A DNA stretch of 64,000 bases from UBA10161 sp038891035 (GCA_038891035.1 JAWAEW010000001.1:36425-100424), one strand, 5' to 3'. Numbered from the stretch's first letter, positions 1 to 7,708 are shown. Translations and numbers: made by a program. The notes: generated from the letters alone by a model not told the origin.

Positions 1-82
1 GCCTCTTGATGCGGTTGTACTCTTTTATTCCAGTTTTGAGGTCGTAAAAATAAAGTATCATGTATCTATAGGCACAAAACAT
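1..82 (-). CDS. 5' end of an unidentified gene, cut by the window edge
   Basis: An open frame begins at an ATG (complement of 80-82) 15 bases after the aEF-1beta stop and runs off the window without a stop; 27 codons are visible. The peptide is rich in Tyr and Phe and then basic (it contains ILYFYDLKTGIKEYN). An internal ATG at 61 is an alternative start. An AGGA lies a few bases upstream of the first ATG. I do not recognise the family. Being on the same strand and directly downstream of aEF-1beta, it is probably co-transcribed with it. Confidence 0.4.
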   Translation of the reverse strand, partial: MFCAYRYMILYFYDLKTGIKEYNRIKR

Positions 83-97
83 CCTAAAATCCTTGCC

Positions 98-349
98 CTA
101 CAGCCTATCTACAGATGTGATCTCCACACTTGAGACATTCTCCAAACTCGAGGCCTTCTGCTCAAGCAGATCAGTTTCGCCTGCTTTGTCCTCAACTATA
201 AAAACAGCCTTGAGTGCCACAATCCCAAATGCAAGAGGCTCTTCTTGCAGCTTGTAAGGCTTGAGGTCTTTTGCAATTTGCTCTTTTAGCACCTTAAAGC
301 CTTCCATATCTTGCGGGACAATCCTTATGGTTACAGCAACCTGACCCAT
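98..349 (-). CDS. ef1b: Translation elongation factor aEF-1beta
   Basis: An 83-residue protein matching the length and pattern of archaeal elongation factor 1-beta, the guanine-nucleotide exchange factor for EF-1alpha in cytoplasmic translation. Visible features are the beta-strand opening VAVTIRIVPQ, a central PLAFGIVALKAVFIVED segment and the C-terminal SSVEITSVDRL, all typical of the family's alpha-beta sandwich. It starts at an ATG with AGTG five bases upstream, nine bases after the stop of a zinc-ribbon gene. The pair zinc ribbon then aEF-1beta is a common archaeal arrangement and supports both calls. Confidence 0.93.
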   Translation of the reverse strand: MGQVAVTIRIVPQDMEGFKVLKEQIAKDLKPYKLQEEPLAFGIVALKAVFIVEDKAGETDLLEQKASSLENVSSVEITSVDRL

Positions 350-358
350 AGCATCACT

Positions 359-511
359 TCAAGGTCCGTTTCTACCACACGAAGGGCAAACATAAGGCAA
401 ACTTATCTCTCTGCAGTGCGGGCATCTTATAATAGGGTTGCCGCATTCTGCGCAAGGAAACTTTGCATAGTTTTTGGTCCTCTTCCCGCAAGTTGTACAG
501 CTTTCCAACAT
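359..511 (-). CDS. Small zinc-ribbon protein (HVO_2753-like)
   Basis: A 50-residue protein with four CxxC pairs: C5/C8, C20/C23, C30/C33 and C42/C45, enough to bind two zinc ions. This small archaeal zinc-ribbon family is regularly encoded just before aEF-1beta, which is its position here (nine bases upstream of that start). Its role is not established from sequence; RNA or ribosome association is a reasonable inference. The ATG has a GGTG seven bases upstream, and a TTTTAA-type element lies near 531-542. It is short enough to be missed by automatic gene callers. Confidence 0.85.
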   Translation of the reverse strand: MLESCTTCGKRTKNYAKFPCAECGNPIIRCPHCREISLPYVCPSCGRNGP

Positions 512-556
512 CCAAACTCACCTGCAGGCAGATTAAAAGCCAATAAAGTTTTAAGC

Positions 557-772
557 TTACTTCTTTGGAAGGTACTCTAGCAGGCCCTCTGCCAAATCAG
601 ATACTGCCAAGAGCGCAGCTATAAACATTACAAATGGATGGACACCTTTAAGGCTGATAAAGAATATGTTCACATTCAAATAAAGCGCCAGTACCAGCCC
701 AATCAAGATATATGCACCTATCACAAGATGGACGGTGCCTAAAAATCTAGAAGCAGTTTCGGTGCCTTTCAT
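557..772 (-). CDS. Small two-helix membrane protein, unknown function
   Basis: A 71-residue protein with two hydrophobic segments: about residues 10-32 (VHLVIGAYILIGLVLALYL) and 43-60 (HPFVMFIAALLAVSDL). It ends in a short polar tail, EGLLEYLPKK. I do not recognise a family. The ATG at 772 is preferred over a TTG three bases earlier because GGTG sits five bases before the ATG. It lies between metK (stop 36 bases upstream) and the zinc-ribbon gene on the same strand and may belong to the same transcript. Confidence 0.65.
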   Translation of the reverse strand: MKGTETASRFLGTVHLVIGAYILIGLVLALYLNVNIFFISLKGVHPFVMFIAALLAVSDLAEGLLEYLPKK

Positions 773-807
773 CAAATCACCCTATGACCACTGTTTGTCT
801 TTCAGCT

Positions 808-1986
808 TTATATTCCTGCTTCTTTCTTTAGCCTCTGAGCCTTATCGGTTCTTTCCCATGTGAATTCTTCCTCTTCCCTTCCAAAATGCCCATAAGCTGC
901 AGTCTTTTTGTAAATTGGGCGCCTCAGTTTCAAATCAGAAATTATATGTCCAACCTTCAGCCTGAAATTCTCCTTTATAAGCTGGACAATTCTGTCATTT
1001 GGTATTTTTCCTGTCCCAAAAGTCTCCACAAAAATAGAAATCGGATCAGAAACTCCTATCACATATGCAAGTTGAACCTCGCACCTTTGCGCAATTCCAG
1101 CAGCAACCAGGTTTTTTGCAATATACCTTGCCATATAACAAGCCGAGCGGTCCACTTTAGTTGGGTCCTTACCAGAAAAGCAGCCCCCACCATGGGCAGC
1201 CATCCCTCCATAAGTATCCACAATTATCTTCCTGCCAGTAAGTCCAGTATCTGCCGCTGGGCCTCCAAGCACAAACCTGCCTGTGCCATTTACAATTACT
1301 TCGGTGTCGTGCTTGAAATATTCCCCTAGCACTGGTTCTACTACATACTTTTGCAAATCCCTCTTTATCATTTCCCTATCCACACTTTTTCCTTGGTATT
1401 GCTCATCGTGCTGGGCAGCAATTACAACTGTGGTTGCCTTTATGGGGCGGTTGTCTTGGTCGTATTCTACTGTTACTTGCGTCTTTCCGTCCGGCCTCAG
1501 ATAAGGAACAATTCCTTCCTTTCTTACCTTGGCAAGCTGAAACGAAAGTCTATTTGCAAGCATTATAGGTAAAGGCATAAGCTGAGGGGTTTCATTCACT
1601 GCATATCCAAACATTATACCTTGGTCCCCTGCCCCAAGCTGCTCCAAATCCTCCTCCTTTACACCACGAGCAATATCAGGTGATTGGGCGTGGATAGAGG
1701 AGAGCACGCCCACACTTTTGCTGTCAAAATGATACTCTGGCTTGGTATAGCCTATGTCTTCCAGCACTTTTCTTACCATACCATCAATGTCGCAGTAGCC
1801 TTCAGTAGTTATCTCACCCGCAACCACCACAAGGCCCGTAGTTGCAAGTGCTTCCACTGCCACATGCGAGCGAGGATCCTGAGCAATCAAATCGTCCAAG
1901 ATTGCATCGGCGATCTGGTCGCAAACCTTGTCTGGATGGCCTTCAGTGACTGATTCAGATGTGAATAAATAATTTTTTTTGCTCAT
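808..1986 (-). CDS. metK: S-adenosylmethionine synthetase, bacterial-type
   Basis: A 392-residue enzyme that makes S-adenosylmethionine from methionine and ATP in the cytoplasm. It carries the classic bacterial/eukaryotic signatures: GHPDKVCDQIADAILD near residue 17, GAGDQGIMFGYA in the ATP-binding region, and GGGCFSGKDPTKVDRSACY in the phosphate loop, with a consensus Ala changed to Cys. Most archaea use a different, very divergent MAT family, so the bacterial type is notable. The start is the ATG at 1986 because GGTGAT lies directly before it; an in-frame ATG ten codons earlier lacks this. A TATA-like box (2017-2026) and a palindrome (2041-2056) lie upstream. Confidence 0.95.
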   Translation of the reverse strand: MSKKNYLFTSESVTEGHPDKVCDQIADAILDDLIAQDPRSHVAVEALATTGLVVVAGEITTEGYCDIDGMVRKVLEDIGYTKPEYHFDSKSVGVLSSIHAQSPDIARGVKEEDLEQLGAGDQGIMFGYAVNETPQLMPLPIMLANRLSFQLAKVRKEGIVPYLRPDGKTQVTVEYDQDNRPIKATTVVIAAQHDEQYQGKSVDREMIKRDLQKYVVEPVLGEYFKHDTEVIVNGTGRFVLGGPAADTGLTGRKIIVDTYGGMAAHGGGCFSGKDPTKVDRSACYMARYIAKNLVAAGIAQRCEVQLAYVIGVSDPISIFVETFGTGKIPNDRIVQLIKENFRLKVGHIISDLKLRRPIYKKTAAYGHFGREEEEFTWERTDKAQRLKKEAGI

Positions 1987-2016
1987 CGGATCACCTGTTG
2001 TGAATTTTTCTTTCAT

Positions 2017-2026
2017 TATTATATTT
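2017..2026 (-). promoter_or_regulatory. TATA-like box for metK
   Basis: On the minus strand this reads AAATATAATA, 31-40 bases before the metK start. That leaves a short leader containing the GGTGAT ribosome-binding site. The spacing suits an archaeal TATA box. Confidence 0.5.
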
Positions 2027-2040
2027 TCTTTTGCATCATT

Positions 2041-2056
2041 TATTCATATATGAATA
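2041..2056. promoter_or_regulatory. 16-bp perfect palindrome between divergent genes
   Basis: TATTCATATATGAATA is a perfect inverted repeat, placed just upstream of the metK TATA-like box and about 25 bp before the TATA-like box of the divergent PHP gene. Its position fits an operator for a dimeric regulator. This is inference; an AT-rich palindrome can also occur by chance. Confidence 0.4.
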
Positions 2057-2081
2057 TCATCTTTGCTCTCTAAGACGCAAG

Positions 2082-2091
2082 TTTTTTAAAG
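2082..2091 (+). promoter_or_regulatory. TATA-like box for the PHP-domain gene
   Basis: TTTTTTAAAG lies 28-37 bases before the ATG at 2119, followed by AGTG five bases before the start. Confidence 0.45.
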
Positions 2092-2118
2092 TGGTTATAG
2101 CTGAAATATAGTGGTTTT

Positions 2119-3777
2119 ATGGCATATATTTTAGTCCCTTCAAAAAAGAACATTTCGCATGCGCACCGAATGCTGGCAGAAGCCCTCGCATCAAACGGCT
2201 TTTTCGCATCAAAGGGAGTGCTTGCTGACCGATATTACAAAAAAGGAGAGCCATCTTCTCAAACTTTCTTTGTGTATGGCCGTTCATTTGAGCCTGACGG
2301 CAGCACAAACCAAAAGTCCGCATTCAACATCTGCGTGCTTGATACTGGAAGAAGGCTGAGAGTGTGGTTTTCAAGCACAGAATCCTCACCTCAGGCAACT
2401 CAATTCGGATACCACCAATACATTCACTTTTTCTCCTTTTCAGCAGGCAACCTCTCCAAGTTCATTGCGCAAGTTGTAGATGAAGCCATAAAGGCTTCAT
2501 GGTGCAAGCCAGAATCTTCTTACAGGATTTTTATCCATAATCATCTTGCAGAACTTGGTGGAGTGAGCTTGAACAACACACTTCAAATGTACGACGACGG
2601 CCGTTCTTCCTCAGCGGCACTGCTTTACAATTTGGTGCTTTCGCATGCTGATTTTGTGGCAATTACACATCACAACCACTTCCTGCTTGCACCTTGGAAA
2701 CGCTTTGAGGAGCAGGCATCTCAATATTCCGTGAGTCTAATTGCAGGCTTTGAAGCAACTTTACCTATTTTCCAGTTTGAGCCATGGTTTGCAGGTACAC
2801 CAGAAGGCAAGGTACACAATCCAAACGGCCCACATATTGTGCTTCTTTTTGATAGTCCTGCTCTTGCTTCTGAATTTTGGGGCAGATACTTTTCTGGCAG
2901 GCCACAATACAAATACGCTCCAACCGCATCAGCAGGGGTTGAGCTTTTTGCAATCTCTGACGAAATAGACAAGAAATACAGTGGCAGAATTGCAAAGCTT
3001 ATCGCCCACCCTGTTTGCGATGTTTCCTTACCTGATGTAGGACTAGTAAATCGCGTAGCAAAAGGAGAAATTTCAGTCTCAGAAATGCTTCAGCTTATCA
3101 ATCGCTCCTCAGGGATTGCAGTATTCAACCTTTCTTTGAACGATAAACCTATCGATTTTGGCCTGTATGCTTATCAAGTAAAGGAATGTTCGTATTTTTC
3201 AAAGGAAGAAAAGCAGCGCAGACTAAAGAATATCGCTGAAGCAGAAGAATACTTCAACAGTATTGTCAAAGCAGCAGGGCTTGAAGGCCTCACACCAAAC
3301 AACATCAACTTTGCTCTATCTTTGCAGTTCGACAAGACACTAATTCCTTTTGTTGATACTGACGCACACAATTTTGACTGGGGATATACTAATCTTGGCC
3401 CTTTCCATTGGATGATTCGCTCTATGGGACTTTTTGCAGCAGGCCACAATACACTTTCATTTGATGTTTTGCCTGCTGTCAAGCCCTCCCCAGCAGAAGT
3501 AGTCTATTTCATTGAAAAGAAAGGCAAAACGGAAGGATGCCATTGGTCTTTCACTTTATTTTCCGAGATAAAAGACGGTCACCTTCAAATAACTCTAAAA
3601 AGAAGGGAGTCCGCCTGGTCGCAAAAAATATTCAATCTGCTTGAAAAGGCATACTATTATGTAAAGCAAGTGACCATATTGGGTTCTGATACTGCTCAGG
3701 CCATGGCAGATCAGGGCTCACTTCACGAGCCTTTAGTAATGCTTCGCGGCTCAATACCAGGTTCCATACCAAAATAG
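2119..3777 (+). CDS. Divergent PHP-fold metal-dependent phosphoesterase-like protein
   Basis: A 552-residue protein. The N-terminal 130 residues are not recognisable. From about residue 139 the five PHP-type metal motifs appear in order: HNH (H140, H142), ITHHNH (H184-H187), GFEA (E212), AHP (H297) and DTDAH (D415, H417). These are the expected ligands of the polymerase-and-histidinol-phosphatase fold, which hydrolyses phosphoester bonds. A long insert lies between the fourth and fifth motifs. The family is unlike the compact PHP enzymes and the substrate cannot be told. It is divergent from metK and shares a palindrome-containing intergenic region with it. Its stop abuts the stop of the opposite gene with no gap. 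Confidence 0.7.
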   Translation: MAYILVPSKKNISHAHRMLAEALASNGFFASKGVLADRYYKKGEPSSQTFFVYGRSFEPDGSTNQKSAFNICVLDTGRRLRVWFSSTESSPQATQFGYHQYIHFFSFSAGNLSKFIAQVVDEAIKASWCKPESSYRIFIHNHLAELGGVSLNNTLQMYDDGRSSSAALLYNLVLSHADFVAITHHNHFLLAPWKRFEEQASQYSVSLIAGFEATLPIFQFEPWFAGTPEGKVHNPNGPHIVLLFDSPALASEFWGRYFSGRPQYKYAPTASAGVELFAISDEIDKKYSGRIAKLIAHPVCDVSLPDVGLVNRVAKGEISVSEMLQLINRSSGIAVFNLSLNDKPIDFGLYAYQVKECSYFSKEEKQRRLKNIAEAEEYFNSIVKAAGLEGLTPNNINFALSLQFDKTLIPFVDTDAHNFDWGYTNLGPFHWMIRSMGLFAAGHNTLSFDVLPAVKPSPAEVVYFIEKKGKTEGCHWSFTLFSEIKDGHLQITLKRRESAWSQKIFNLLEKAYYYVKQVTILGSDTAQAMADQGSLHEPLVMLRGSIPGSIPK

Positions 3778-4044
3778 CTAGCATATTACAATCGTCTCTA
3801 CTCCTGGCTGAATTCTTCTTATAAAACGGTCTATCTTAGTTGCAATTCTGAGAGCTTCGACATCAGGGTATTCTTTCCTAAGCTCTTCCTTCAACTTATA
3901 CGCCAAAGCAATTTTTTCATCTATCTTTCCATCCGGAAGACTTTCAAGAATCTTTAATGCAGATTCTGCTATCTTTTTTTTGTAAGGCTGATACTTTGGC
4001 CTTGATGCGCATTCAACCAGCCTTTCAGCAGCTTTGATCCCCAT
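3778..4044 (-). CDS. Small helical protein of unknown function
   Basis: An 88-residue, Lys- and Glu-rich, probably all-helical protein; it contains PDGKIDEKIALAYKLKEELRK and ends in ETIVIC. No family is recognised. The ATG is set by GGTGATTAA immediately upstream. A TTTATAAAA element near 4075-4083 could be its promoter. Its TAG stop directly abuts the TAG of the PHP gene on the other strand (TAGCTA). Confidence 0.65.
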   Translation of the reverse strand: MGIKAAERLVECASRPKYQPYKKKIAESALKILESLPDGKIDEKIALAYKLKEELRKEYPDVEALRIATKIDRFIRRIQPGVETIVIC

Positions 4045-4164
4045 TTAATCACCCCACTTTTTTCCCACCAAACATTTTATAAACCAATAACTCCTGCCGC
4101 ATTTTCTTCTTTCATCAAGCCAAACTGCATAATTTTTAATTTTTGGCCATAGAAATCGAAATTT

Positions 4165-4959
4165 ATGTTTCGAAGTTTGTTTTCAATCATTTCACTTCTT
4201 TTTTTGCTCTTCCTTTTTGGCTGCTATAGCCAGCAGCCCGCACCACCTTCATCAACTGAGAACCCGTCACCTCAATTGACGCCTTCTCTTCGTGCTGAGA
4301 TCTGCAATAAAATTTCTGACGGAGACACAAAAAATTTTTGCTTAGGAATGCTTACAAAAAATTTAGAATACTGCGACAAAATTACGAACAATGAAAACAA
4401 AAGACAAATGTGTTATTCTGATATTGCAATCGACATGCAGGATCCTTCTGTTTGCTATAAAATAAATGAGCCGGGAGCATTTCAAAATTGTTTTGCTCTT
4501 GCTTCTAGGAACGTTTCACAATGTCTCTTAGACCCTCCTTACGGATTCAATCCGATAAAAAACACCTGCATTTCAAATTTTGCAGCACTTGTAAATGACG
4601 ATAGCATCTGTGTTTACTCTCAATACAAAGAAGTCTGCTTCCTCAGAGTTGCAATATCAAATAACAATGCTGCATTATGTGAGTCTGCTGGCCCAGGGCG
4701 TGATTCCTGTTATTTTGAGATCGCATCTTCGACTTCGGATGCATCCCTTTGCAAAAATTTATCCCAAGATGTTTTCCAACAGGCATGTACTGCAATAATT
4801 TTTCAGAAGCTTTCCGATTGCCCTGCCGATTTGAAGCACATTTGCTTGATGAGAATTATCTTAAAAACAGGAGATTATTCGCAGTGTGAAAGCATTCAGG
4901 ATATAACTCGAGATGAGTGCTTGGTAGCCGTGGCATTAGCCGGAATCTTGAAAATATAG
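4165..4959 (+). CDS. Cys-pair repeat lipoprotein
   Basis: A 264-residue exported protein. It begins with a hydrophobic signal sequence ending in a lipobox-like LFGC (C20), then a Pro/Ser linker to about residue 45. The rest is nine imperfect repeats of 22-28 residues. Each has a Cys, 8-13 residues, a second Cys, then often a hydrophobic stretch with Ala, as in CNKISDGDTKNFC and CESIQDITRDEC. The paired cysteines suggest disulphide-stabilised modules outside the membrane. No enzymatic motif is visible. No ribosome-binding site is seen; an A/T-rich element near 4131-4142 suggests a leaderless transcript. A membrane protein follows 15 bases downstream. Confidence 0.7.
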   Translation: MFRSLFSIISLLFLLFLFGCYSQQPAPPSSTENPSPQLTPSLRAEICNKISDGDTKNFCLGMLTKNLEYCDKITNNENKRQMCYSDIAIDMQDPSVCYKINEPGAFQNCFALASRNVSQCLLDPPYGFNPIKNTCISNFAALVNDDSICVYSQYKEVCFLRVAISNNNAALCESAGPGRDSCYFEIASSTSDASLCKNLSQDVFQQACTAIIFQKLSDCPADLKHICLMRIILKTGDYSQCESIQDITRDECLVAVALAGILKI

Positions 4960-4974
4960 TTGATGAGTGAATAG

Positions 4975-5625
4975 ATGGATTCAGGGACAATTATCATTTC
5001 AATTAGGAAAAATTTAGCATACCTTGACACTCCTATATTGATTTCAGCTAAAGATGGAATAACAACTGCAGAATGGAATAATTACCGCCTTTTAGGTTCT
5101 TTCTTTATGCTTCTGTGCGGTGCAATAGGGTATTCAGTGCTCGGATCAATACTGATTATATCAGTCTCATCTTTGACATATATCCTCACAAATCGTTGGC
5201 TTTTTGAGTTATTGCCCGCTCCTTGGTCTGAATTAGATCTGCTTTTGCTGTTAGCACTTATCTTTTCAGTTTTTCCATTCACCAAGACATGGCCAACGAT
5301 TTTTTCTCAGTTGAAATCAAATCCGCGCAAGATAATTAGCACCCAAGATACAATTACCTATAATGAGCAAGGGAAAGAATATATGCTACACAAAGCAAAA
5401 ACAAGAGTAACTTACCAAGCTTCCAATCTATTTGGAATCTTACCTTTCAAAGTCGTCACATTCTATTTTGAATCCGACGGAACAAAACTTCCTTTCTACA
5501 AAGTTTTGTTGTCTTTAAGTTTTGTAAAAAATGAAAATTATCAAAACATACACTGCGATGAATTTGTCAAGGTTATGGAACGCACTTTTGGATTAGCCGG
5601 AAAGAGTACTCCATCAGCCCAGTAG
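4975..5625 (+). CDS. Membrane protein of unknown function
   Basis: A 216-residue protein with a soluble start of about 38 residues. Two hydrophobic regions follow at about residues 39-70 (containing GSFFMLLCGAIGYSVLGSIL) and 85-103 (LDLLLLLALIFSVFP). The C-terminal half is soluble and predicted alpha-beta; it contains TYNEQGKEYMLHKAKTRV and resembles a PH-like or similar beta domain, which is weak inference. AGTG sits five bases before the ATG. It follows the Cys-repeat lipoprotein closely and may act with it at the membrane. Confidence 0.6.
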   Translation: MDSGTIIISIRKNLAYLDTPILISAKDGITTAEWNNYRLLGSFFMLLCGAIGYSVLGSILIISVSSLTYILTNRWLFELLPAPWSELDLLLLLALIFSVFPFTKTWPTIFSQLKSNPRKIISTQDTITYNEQGKEYMLHKAKTRVTYQASNLFGILPFKVVTFYFESDGTKLPFYKVLLSLSFVKNENYQNIHCDEFVKVMERTFGLAGKSTPSAQ

Positions 5626-5680
5626 CAATCTAAGACTATTCTCAAAGCGCTTCACATTTTTTCTCACCTATCGGTTTTCT

Positions 5681-6070
5681 TTAGATGAGTTTTGCAGAAA
5701 TCAGCTTTGCATTGCATTTCTCAAGCTCTGACTTTATCATCTTGACAGAATTTGCTGAAGGATTGCATTCCACAATCCATAAAGCAGCCTCTCCTCTCCT
5801 TGTAGAATGAGAATGACTTGATACCAAATCTACTCCAAGATTTGCAAGCGTTAATGCAGCAGAAGCAAGAGCACCGGGCTTGTCTGAGAGTGCTATAGTG
5901 AGCCTCAGGATCTTTTTCTCTCGAGCAGGCTCAATAGTTATCTTCCAAGTTTTCTCATCCAAGCCAACAATCAATCTGTCATCTGCCATTATTCCAGCAG
6001 CTTCGCGCAAGTGCTGTGGGATAAGCACTCTCCCTTTTGAGTCCAATTTGCATATCTCTCTTAAAGCCAT
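5681..6070 (-). CDS. AbrB-type DNA-binding domain fused to an ACT domain
   Basis: A 129-residue predicted regulator. Residues 1-48 form a SpoVT/AbrB swapped-hairpin domain (CKLDSKGRVLIPQHLREAAGI). Residues 55-129 form an ACT domain (LRLTIALSDKPGALASAALTLANLGVDLV), the ligand-binding module often used to sense amino acids. The combination suggests a small-molecule-responsive transcription factor; the ligand is unknown. The ATG at 6070 begins the AbrB domain cleanly and has GAGG upstream; a longer version from a TTG at 6127 is less likely. It is divergent from the tRNA-Arg gene. Confidence 0.8.
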   Translation of the reverse strand: MALREICKLDSKGRVLIPQHLREAAGIMADDRLIVGLDEKTWKITIEPAREKKILRLTIALSDKPGALASAALTLANLGVDLVSSHSHSTRRGEAALWIVECNPSANSVKMIKSELEKCNAKLISAKLI

Positions 6071-6159
6071 CTGGGCCCTCTTCACAAACTTTTTGCAAAA
6101 ATCCTTACTATTTCTTGTAAGCCTCAAGGTTTTTGAATGCTTCCAACTATTAGCTTTTT

Positions 6160-6233
6160 GCCCTCGTGGTATAACTTGGATAGCATGCGAGCTTGCGGAG
6201 CTTGAGATCCGCGTTCAAATCGCGGCGAGGGCG
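6160..6233 (+). tRNA. tRNA-Arg, anticodon GCG
   Basis: A 74-base cloverleaf. The acceptor stem is GCCCTCG/CGAGGGC, the anticodon stem CGAGC/GCTTG with loop TTGCGGA (anticodon GCG), and the T-arm CCGCG-TTCAAAT-CGCGG. The discriminator base is G and no CCA is encoded. The D stem has one A-C mismatch. No intron is present. Confidence 0.9.
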
Positions 6234-6256
6234 CTTAATTCCAAAAGGTGAGACAG

Positions 6257-6319
6257 ATGAGGAAAGGAAAAAGGTCAGCAGTCAGGAGGCAATCAAGAAA
6301 AAGGGCAAAATCAAACTGA
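6257..6319 (+). CDS. Possible 20-residue basic peptide gene
   Basis: A short frame after tRNA-Arg encodes a very basic 20-residue peptide, MRKGKRSAVRRQSRKRAKSN. GGTG precedes its ATG by eight bases (AAGGTGAGACAGATG). It ends six bases before the crtB start, in a different frame. It may be a real microprotein, a leader of the crtB message, or chance. No family is recognised. Confidence 0.25.
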   Translation: MRKGKRSAVRRQSRKRAKSN

Positions 6320-6324
6320 GTTTT

Positions 6325-7148
6325 ATGGACACCATAAAGCAAGATTTTCAGGAGTGCAAAGCGGTTCTTCAAAAAGGCTCAAAAACATTCTTCTTCTCCT
6401 CAAAAATATTGCCAAAGGAAAAGAAGAAGGCTTTTTGGGCAGTCTATGCCTTTTGCCGCAAAACTGACGACATTGTTGATGAAGGCTACGGCGATCATGC
6501 AAGCAAGGCAAAGAAGCTTTCTTTGTGGAAAAAGAACTTTTACGGGCGCTTTCAGGCAAAGGAAGCAGCGAGCCGATAATTAGGGCATTTGCTGCAGTAG
6601 CTTTGCAGCACAAGATACCAAAAGCTTACCCTCTTATTCTTATCAAAGGTGTAGGTGCAGATTTACACAAACAAAAGTTTCGCACACTCAGTCAATTGCG
6701 CGCATACTGTTATTCGGTTGCCTCGGTAGTCGGCCTAATGCTTCTTCATGTGATGTGAGTAACTTCTGCAACTGCAAAAAAGAAAGCAATTGCACTTGGT
6801 ATTGCAATGCAACTTACAAATATTCTGCGGGATGTGGCAGAAGATAAAGCTGCAGGAAGAATATACTTACCCACAAAAGATTTACAGTCCTTCAATCTAT
6901 CTCGGTCTGATATTAGACCCAATTTGCCTAAAGCCAAAAGAGAAGCTTTCCGCAAGTTGATTGAGTTTGAATGCAAAAGAGCACAGCGCTATTACAACCA
7001 AGCAGCCTCAGGAATTTTGCTTTTGCCGAAGAATTTGCAGATTGCGATAGCTACTGCATCCAGTCTTTACTCTAGCATACTTCAAAAGCTAAAAAGAGCA
7101 AATTATGATGTATGGAGAACTGCCAGACTCTCAAACAGATTTACCTAG
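6325..7148 (+). pseudogene. crtB: Phytoene/squalene synthase, disrupted
   Basis: Across frames this reads as an almost full-length trans-isoprenyl diphosphate synthase that would join two geranylgeranyl diphosphates to phytoene. Both Asp-rich motifs are present: DDIVDEG in FCRKTDDIVDEG and DVAED in NILRDVAEDKAAGR. Two lesions break it. A one-base deletion in the A-run at 6529-6533 shifts the frame after SLWKK (six A's would restore KKELLRALS). An in-frame TGA at 6756-6758 sits where the family has Gly in VMG. The rest of the frame is open to 7148. Its 3' end overlaps crtYd on the other strand by 18 bases. Confidence 0.85.
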
Positions 7149-7409
7149 TTCCCAGAATGCCACTGTAGCAAACATAAGTGCAAGCCCGAAGGCAAGGTTT
7201 TCAATTGGAATGAACGGAAGCCAAATGCCCAATACCTGGCCAGGATCAAAAATCCAAAGCCCAGCCCACGTCATCAAGTTGTCAAAAATAAGCTGGAAAA
7301 AAATGCAAACTGAAGCTGCTATTGCAAGCTTTCGTGCATTAGGTCTTGCTTTTACTACCAAATAAACTGAAGCACCCAGCCACAACAATGACAGAAGCGT
7401 GTATCCCAT
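7131..7409 (-). CDS. crtYd: Lycopene cyclase domain protein, second half (CrtYd-like)
   Basis: A 92-residue membrane protein of three hydrophobic segments with the lycopene-cyclase-domain pattern: DNLMTWAGLWIFDPGQVLGIWLP followed closely by PIENLAFG, corresponding to the usual P-I/V-E motif. In heterodimeric bacterial and archaeal enzymes it pairs with CrtYc to cyclise the ends of lycopene. It is the only gene of this cluster with an intact frame. Its ATG lies one base after the crtYc stop. The 3' end overlaps the crtB remnant by 18 bases. With its partners broken, it is probably no longer functional in this pathway. Confidence 0.75.
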   Translation of the reverse strand: MGYTLLSLLWLGASVYLVVKARPNARKLAIAASVCIFFQLIFDNLMTWAGLWIFDPGQVLGIWLPFIPIENLAFGLALMFATVAFWELGKSV

Positions 7410-7410
7410 T

Positions 7411-7708
7411 TCAACACTTCTTTTTTACTACTTCCCATATTACGATGTAAAACAAAGGTATAATAAGAAAAAACAAAACTTCTTCTATCGGCTGGTTTGC
7501 CACCGTTATTCCCAGCATATTATTTTAAGTCAAATTTCCAGTGTCCTCTTTCTACTGCAAAGATATCCCAGCCAAGAAAAATCAAAGCAACAGGGACAAT
7601 TGCAAAGGCACACTTTCGAAAGTCAATTTTGACATTTGCAATCCAAGCTATTAGTAGTGATGAGAATAGAACCGCCGCCAGATACAAAGGATAATAATAC
7701 CAACTCAT
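7411..7708 (-). pseudogene. crtYc: Lycopene cyclase domain protein, first half, frameshifted (CrtYc-like)
   Basis: The first 62 codons encode two helices and the motif WDIFAVERGHWKFD. The frame then stops at TAA (7520-7522). Continuing one base over gives MLGITVANQPIEEVLFFLIIP and ends at the TGA at 7411-7413. Both parts match one lycopene cyclase domain (WD-GHW-PIEE). The simplest repair is removal of one extra T in the A/T run near 7518-7526, giving FDLKNMLGI with the family's spacing. The ATG overlaps the crtI stop (ATGA), so crtI, crtYc and crtYd formed one operon. Confidence 0.75.

Noticed and set aside
6071..6127. Longer AbrB-ACT protein starting at a TTG
   Set aside because: The extension is basic and unlike the family; the ATG at 6070 begins directly before the AbrB domain.
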